Below the pieces are notes generated by a model. The model made no database searches and was not told the origin of the DNA. It saw only the letters and a program-made list of their open reading frames with translations. The translations under genes were made by a program, and so were the position numbers. Shown in pieces: positions 59,613 to 64,000 of a DNA stretch of 64,000 bases. This DNA is from Manduca sexta (taxonomy: Eukaryota > Arthropoda > Insecta > Lepidoptera > Sphingidae), in NCBI RefSeq assembly GCF_014839805.1, contig NC_051116.1, forward strand, positions 7,979,556 to 8,043,555, in the 5' to 3' direction. Numbering within the stretch: the first letter of the stretch is position 1; every line of letters begins with the position of its first letter.

Positions 59613-60420
59613 TATATTCTGAACTATTCCTTCTAGAAACTTCGTTAATTTCGACCGGCGTTGAGTCGTGTATGTACATTGGATATAGGTCCGTCCGTCT
59701 GTTTGTACACGCGATACGTTATCTCTACTCTATGGCTCAGCGGTTGAGTTGAGTCACTTGCGCAGTGTACAGTCGCTGAATCAATTTTCAGATCAGTTAA
59801 TTGAATTTATATTGTAAATTTTTGCTGTTAGCTCGTGCACTTTTCAGAGATGAGATTCATGAGTGATTTTTCACGATAAATAGAAGGTGTTTTGTAAAAC
59901 ACTTCAACCTAAGTTTTGCAATGTTCTCCTCAAACCAATTTATTAGGAAGCCGAGAATAAATTAATTAATAAAAAAAATAATCAAAAACCTCATAAACCT
60001 GGGTAACAGACACTTTTGTTCATATAAACGTAAAGGCTTAACCCAAAACAAATAAAATTAATAAAAGCCGAAAAAAAATTATCATTCAAAGAGGTCTTAT
60101 GACGTCACGCTCGAAAAACAATATACACCGCGACTGTACTTAATAATTAACAAAGACTTTAAAACAAGCGCACATACAAAACGTAAGTACAGAACGTTCT
60201 GGCTCAGAACACGTTTCCCATTTGGTTAGTGGCGCGTGAAAGGTTGATAAGGAACCAACGGTGACAAATGTACATAAAAAAAACAATACACGTAGAGAAA
60301 AAAATATTGTACAACGTATTGGCTGGTTATATTTATAGAGACTTTTTTTTTCTCTAAGGCAAGGCTCGGTTTGCGCATCTGCCAGTGTCAAGTGTCAATG
60401 TTAGAGATATAATTAATTAA

Positions 60421-60689
60421 GGCGATACCTCAAGGTTCATTTTCATACATTTTGTTTCACCTTTAATCTGGGTAACTAAACAAGTATTGGCAAGCTTTAA
60501 AATTTCGTCATATTAAATTTTAAAGGCCGAAATATCCATGATTATTCATTATTTTTACGTTTTTCTTTCAACTGCGAGAACTAATCACTAACTAGACGTG
60601 AATTTAAATTCTTTACTTGCCAATACTTGTTTAGTTACCCAGATTAAAGGTGAAACAAAATGTATGAAAATGGATCTTGAGGTATCGCC
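60421..60689. mobile_element. Foldback MITE with TTAA target, copy 2
   Basis: TTAA|ggcgatacctcaaggttcat .. atggatcttgaggtatcgcc|TTAA. Same family as 49593 but the left arm is about 90 bp shorter by internal deletion, so only the outer ~80 bp still pair. Confidence 0.88.
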
Positions 60690-61245
60690 TTAAAATATAT
60701 TTTTTTATTTAGGATATATAACATTTATTTTATATTTAGAACCTCAATTCAACTTTGAATGTGTTTTTTTATTTTTTGTTATTTAATTCGGCATTGATTC
60801 TAAAATATTTTTACTACTCAATTGTACTCTACAGATTTTTTTATACTTTTATGTTATAATAAATGAACAAAGGATGCAATTTACACACGACAAATCACCT
60901 GCATTAGAAACAAATTAGAAAGGTGCTATGAGAGAAACTATTTTGCTATTAATGAAACTCGGCTCGAAATTTGCAAAAATGGCAATCAAAAACACGTATG
61001 TGAATATGAGCCCGGGACGCCGGTGCTTCGTCTAATGTCGGCTTTAGATAAGCTATCTTTAGCCGGAATTACCGGTGTCCTAACGCTAGATTAAATTGTA
61101 CAAAACCGTCTTTATGTTTTATACTTCACACATGTTTCCAGAAAGGTAAGCACAGATAGTACTGTAAACAAAATATTACCTAACTTATATTGACTTCTTT
61201 GTAATGTCAACTTATATTTGTATAGAAAAAAAAGATACCAACTTA

Positions 61246-61560
61246 TCTCTTGACATTACTGGGTTTGAATCTCGGGTCGGACCAAAAATAATTGTAACTG
61301 GGTTTTTCTTAAATACTCAGCTCGGAGTCAGGAAGTTGGCGGTGAGATACCCATGTGCCTCGGAAAACACGTAAAAGCTATTGGTTCTGCGCCTGATCGC
61401 TCCAGTCAAGTCGGATTACCGTCTCACCGGGCTATGATAGTGTAAGAACAGAGAGTGCTTGTGTATTGCACACACTTACGCACTATGATATCTCCTGCGT
61501 GGCTGATCTCCGTTGAGATTGGCCGCCGTGGCCGATAGTCGGCTAGATTAATTCATAGAA
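61246..61560 (+). mobile_element. SINE, family D
   Basis: gggtttgaatctcgggtcgg B-box region, then actgggtttttcttaaatac, accgggctatgatagtgtaa, gaacagagagtgcttgtgta, tatctcctgcgtggctgat, ttgagattggccgccgtggc. A dispersed lepidopteran SINE type; tRNA-derived head shortened. Confidence 0.75.
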
Positions 61561-62090
61561 TAGAAGTCAGAGTATTAACTGCAGCTTAATTTAACAACGA
61601 CACTTCAAAGGCAATCATATCTAAGCGACAATCAGTAAATTTTTGAGTAGAGTGCTTTAAAGTTTTGATTTTAATACGAAAATTCAGAACAATTCAACTT
61701 TTTATTTCATAAAGATATAGTCTAATGTTATTAAAAATCCTAGAACTACAAAACGTAGATTAGAAACGCAGAAAAAAATTGCGATTCAAAATATATATAA
61801 TTCATTTTCGGTATATTTGTCGCTTAGATATGCCTTTCAAGATTTATTAGAGATTAATTAATCCCCCCTTAGTTCTAATCTAAAGCCTGCATTAACCACG
61901 CAATTTCTAGTTTAAAACTAAACTATAACGTTTGAGGAAACTATAAACACACAACAATAGTTCATAAAGTTTTTATAACTGCGAGTGGAGTTGGGTCGAT
62001 TGTTGCGTGCGTTTTATATGGATGCGGAAGGGTGCTTGTACTGCAGTTTCCTGGTGAGGTCACCTTTAGGGTCCTTAACATTATACCTGT

Positions 62091-62240
62091 AGCCCTGAAG
62101 GGGTAAGCAGAAGCAATTGATTCGTATTCTTACATCACTACGCTCCAAAAACTATATCAATGTAGCCTCCAAAGGTTAGGCGCAAGCGCAACTCGTACAC
62201 CCACTTTGTATGTATTCCGTCCCATGATGTGATTAGCGAT
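62091..62240 (-). mobile_element. Family B SINE fragment
   Basis: tagccctgaaggggtaagca and ggcgcaagcgcaactcgtac, ccgtcccatgatgtgatta; two partial pieces. Confidence 0.5.
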
Positions 62241-62418
62241 CCTGTACACATACATAGAACTGATCATTCCACAACATATAGCCAGATGTAAGGCAATGTT
62301 GGAGTAGTTCTGCATATTCCAGAGGAATGTTATTCTCTGCTAACTTCTTAGATACAATTCTGATGCAATCTTGTACTGGTAAGCTCGTAAAGAGAGACTG
62401 GACATCAAAACTGACCAT
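62233..62418 (-). pseudogene. Penelope-like reverse transcriptase fragment
   Basis: Open stretch MVSFDVQSLFTSLPVQDCIR.. matches the palm motif of Penelope-like reverse transcriptases (FDVxSLFTxxP). Only 61 codons remain, so it is a dead fragment. It points away from the GIY-YIG-end fragment that starts about 15 bp further on, showing a rearranged element. Confidence 0.75.
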
Positions 62419-62433
62419 AGTTTCATTGTCAAC

Positions 62434-62860
62434 AAGTCACAAATCCCTGCCAAAGAACACCGATTCCTACCTAGGATGATCCGCGAGGCTATTGAAATTG
62501 AAAAACATCCTAATTTCAATAGGGAAGATGGTTGGAGGCTTGCACAAGCCTGGGATACAGTTCTACATTTAATTAAATCGGAACCCAAAAGACCGGCTGC
62601 CAAATTTCAAGACACTGTGAGCTCATTCTGCGTAGATCGGACCACCAACAGCTAATAAACTTTAAAAAGTTGTATAATTATAAAATGTAGGTAGATATTG
62701 TAACCCTGACATTGCGGATGACCAACACCAGTCCCCCCCGTGACCATGAAGGCTGCAAAGTCTTCGAAACGTCGGGAGAAAAGTAAAATATTAAAACCGC
62801 GATAAAATTCGTAAAATAGTTTAATTTAAATGTCTAACATTCGCGTAAACTTAAGAAATC
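62434..62860 (+). mobile_element. Penelope-like element 3' end
   Basis: Codes the family C-terminus (EHRFLPRMIREAIEIEKHPN .. DTVSSFCVDRTTNS, stop TAA near 62655), then the terminal region: gtaggtagatattgtaaccc, gtgaccatgaaggctgcaaa, gtcttcgaaacgtcgggaga, ccgcgataaaattcgtaaaa. Followed by atgtctaacattcgcgtaaa, as after the 27167 end. Confidence 0.85.
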
Positions 62861-63154
62861 ATTTTGAAATAGGTCATTATTTTATTAAGAGTGCGAAATA
62901 TCCTTCTGTTACCAACCGACCTGATACCACGTGTTTGATTGTTACCCAGGGGGTCACAAACGATCGCGGCGCCTTGACCGCGTTCCCGTACTTAACTGAA
63001 CCTCCATAATTGTCTGCAACCGGCAACCGTTGTCAACTGCGTTACGTAACGAACCATTGTCAAATGTGTTGCAGCCGATGCAACGTAAATGTGAATTGAA
63101 CGGGCTAACTTACGCCATCTTTATTTTGCGTGTTTGTATATGATTGCAATAAAA

Positions 63155-63330
63155 AAAGCTCGCCATCCTGAGACATGAGATGTTAAGTCTTATTATGTCT
63201 AGTAGTTACACTGGCTACAATATCCTTCAAACCGGAACACAAGTTACTGCAAACTGTTGCTTGGCGGCAAATATAGATATTGCGGTGGTACCTACTCAGG
63301 CGGACTCTCATATATGAGAGACTCACCACC
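63155..63330 (-). mobile_element. SINE family C, 5' part
   Basis: Inverted: ggtggtgagtctctcatata, tgagagtccgcctgagtagg, acttgtgttccggtttgaag, catctcatgtctcaggatgg. This gives the 5' end of the family. Confidence 0.75.
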
Positions 63331-64000
63331 AGTAGAGTAAGTAAGTACACAACTAAGAAAATACTATTTTTTGGCGATAATATTATATTCTTTGTATTAA
63401 AGTATGAACTTGTAAATATTTTTAAACAGTGTATGATCTCTGATTTACAAATTAATAGACGTAATAAAATTTCACGTGAGCTAATTTAGACGTTATGATC
63501 TGTAATGACTGTGTGTGAAAAATAAATAAATAAAATTTAAAAAATATATATCGAACTAAAGCAACAAATTAAATATACCAACGTAACTCCTACACAATGC
63601 ACCCAATTCTTTCCAACTTCGTATTGAAAATACAAGAGGCTACAGAAGCAATTCGTAATTTTATCAATGATAAGATTTCTAAATCAATATTTGTAACACC
63701 TATTATTGGTATAATAAAGATGGTTCTTTAATGCTGAGTTTACTACAACAAAAAAACTAAAGCCTCAATAGCTTCATTGTTCCCCCATTCATTTTACAGA
63801 TACATTGCCTCACTGCACAAACACTTATGACATAATAATGGAGCATTGACAAACGCCCGTTTCTCGTAATCTGTCGAGACATATTCAAATTTTACGTTTT
63901 GTGAGAATATTTTTTTGGTTACGTATTTTTTGAAAGTTTAAATTATAAAGTATTTATTCTTATATAAGTGAGATGGATTCTAATTTTATCAACAGCATGG
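63331..64000. other. AT-rich stretch at window end
   Basis: Presumed inside the 5' intron of the golgin gene; no exon or repeat that I can support. Confidence 0.4.

Noticed and set aside
60140..60391. 83-codon - strand frame as the missing golgin 5' exon
   Set aside because: No ALPS-like Gly/Ser amphipathic start and no donor in the right phase.

Overview
This window looks like nuclear DNA from a butterfly or moth (Lepidoptera). Genes have many small exons with GT/AG introns, the intergenic DNA is AT-rich, and the repeats are types I recognise from Lepidoptera: tRNA-derived SINEs with ATT tails, a short Helitron, TA- and TTAA-flanked MITEs, and Penelope-like element debris. Species cannot be set from sequence alone. 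Everything here is hand-read, without database searches.

Four protein genes and one tRNA gene are supported. (1) 1-7380, + strand: the 3' part of a C2H2 zinc-finger gene, with eight exons read here and the 5' end outside the window. It carries two large tandem arrays, 17 copies of about 87 bp at 1-1660 and 16 copies of 97 bp at 2875-4412. Each array multiplies the 3' end of a zinc-finger exon together with its 5' splice site. (2) 19556-33153, - strand: a complete 13-exon ARMT1-type damage-control phosphatase gene (DUF89 family, 568 aa). A second, homologous first exon lies at 33625-33719, and a tRNA-Lys(TTT) gene sits in intron 1. (3) 38611-41821, - strand: a complete nanos gene in four exons, whose paired CCHC zinc finger is split by the last intron. 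(4) 46496-56577, - strand: the last seven exons (1440 aa) of a GMAP-210/TRIP11-type golgin, including one 3.2-kb coiled-coil exon and the C-terminal Arf-binding (GRAB) region. Its 5' end lies beyond 64000.

The rest is mostly transposon-derived. 7.4-19.5 kb holds MITEs, SINEs and a nested composite at 11.69-15.27 kb: a host element with a 123-bp internal tandem repeat, split by a poly-A retroposon with a 15-bp target duplication and by a 1287-bp TIR element flanked by TA. ARMT1 introns hold a Helitron, a pogo-like MITE, several SINEs and a Penelope-like element arranged as a 0.4-kb inverted repeat. The golgin gene contains two long-hairpin TTAA MITEs of one family. 33.7-38.6 kb and 41.8-46.5 kb are mostly featureless AT-rich DNA.

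The genes do not form an evident pathway. The zinc-finger gene converges on ARMT1, and ARMT1, nanos and the golgin gene all lie on the - strand. The most unusual observations are the twin splice-donor-bearing exon-end arrays in one gene, the duplicated alternative first exon of ARMT1, and the lengthened loop in the nanos finger.
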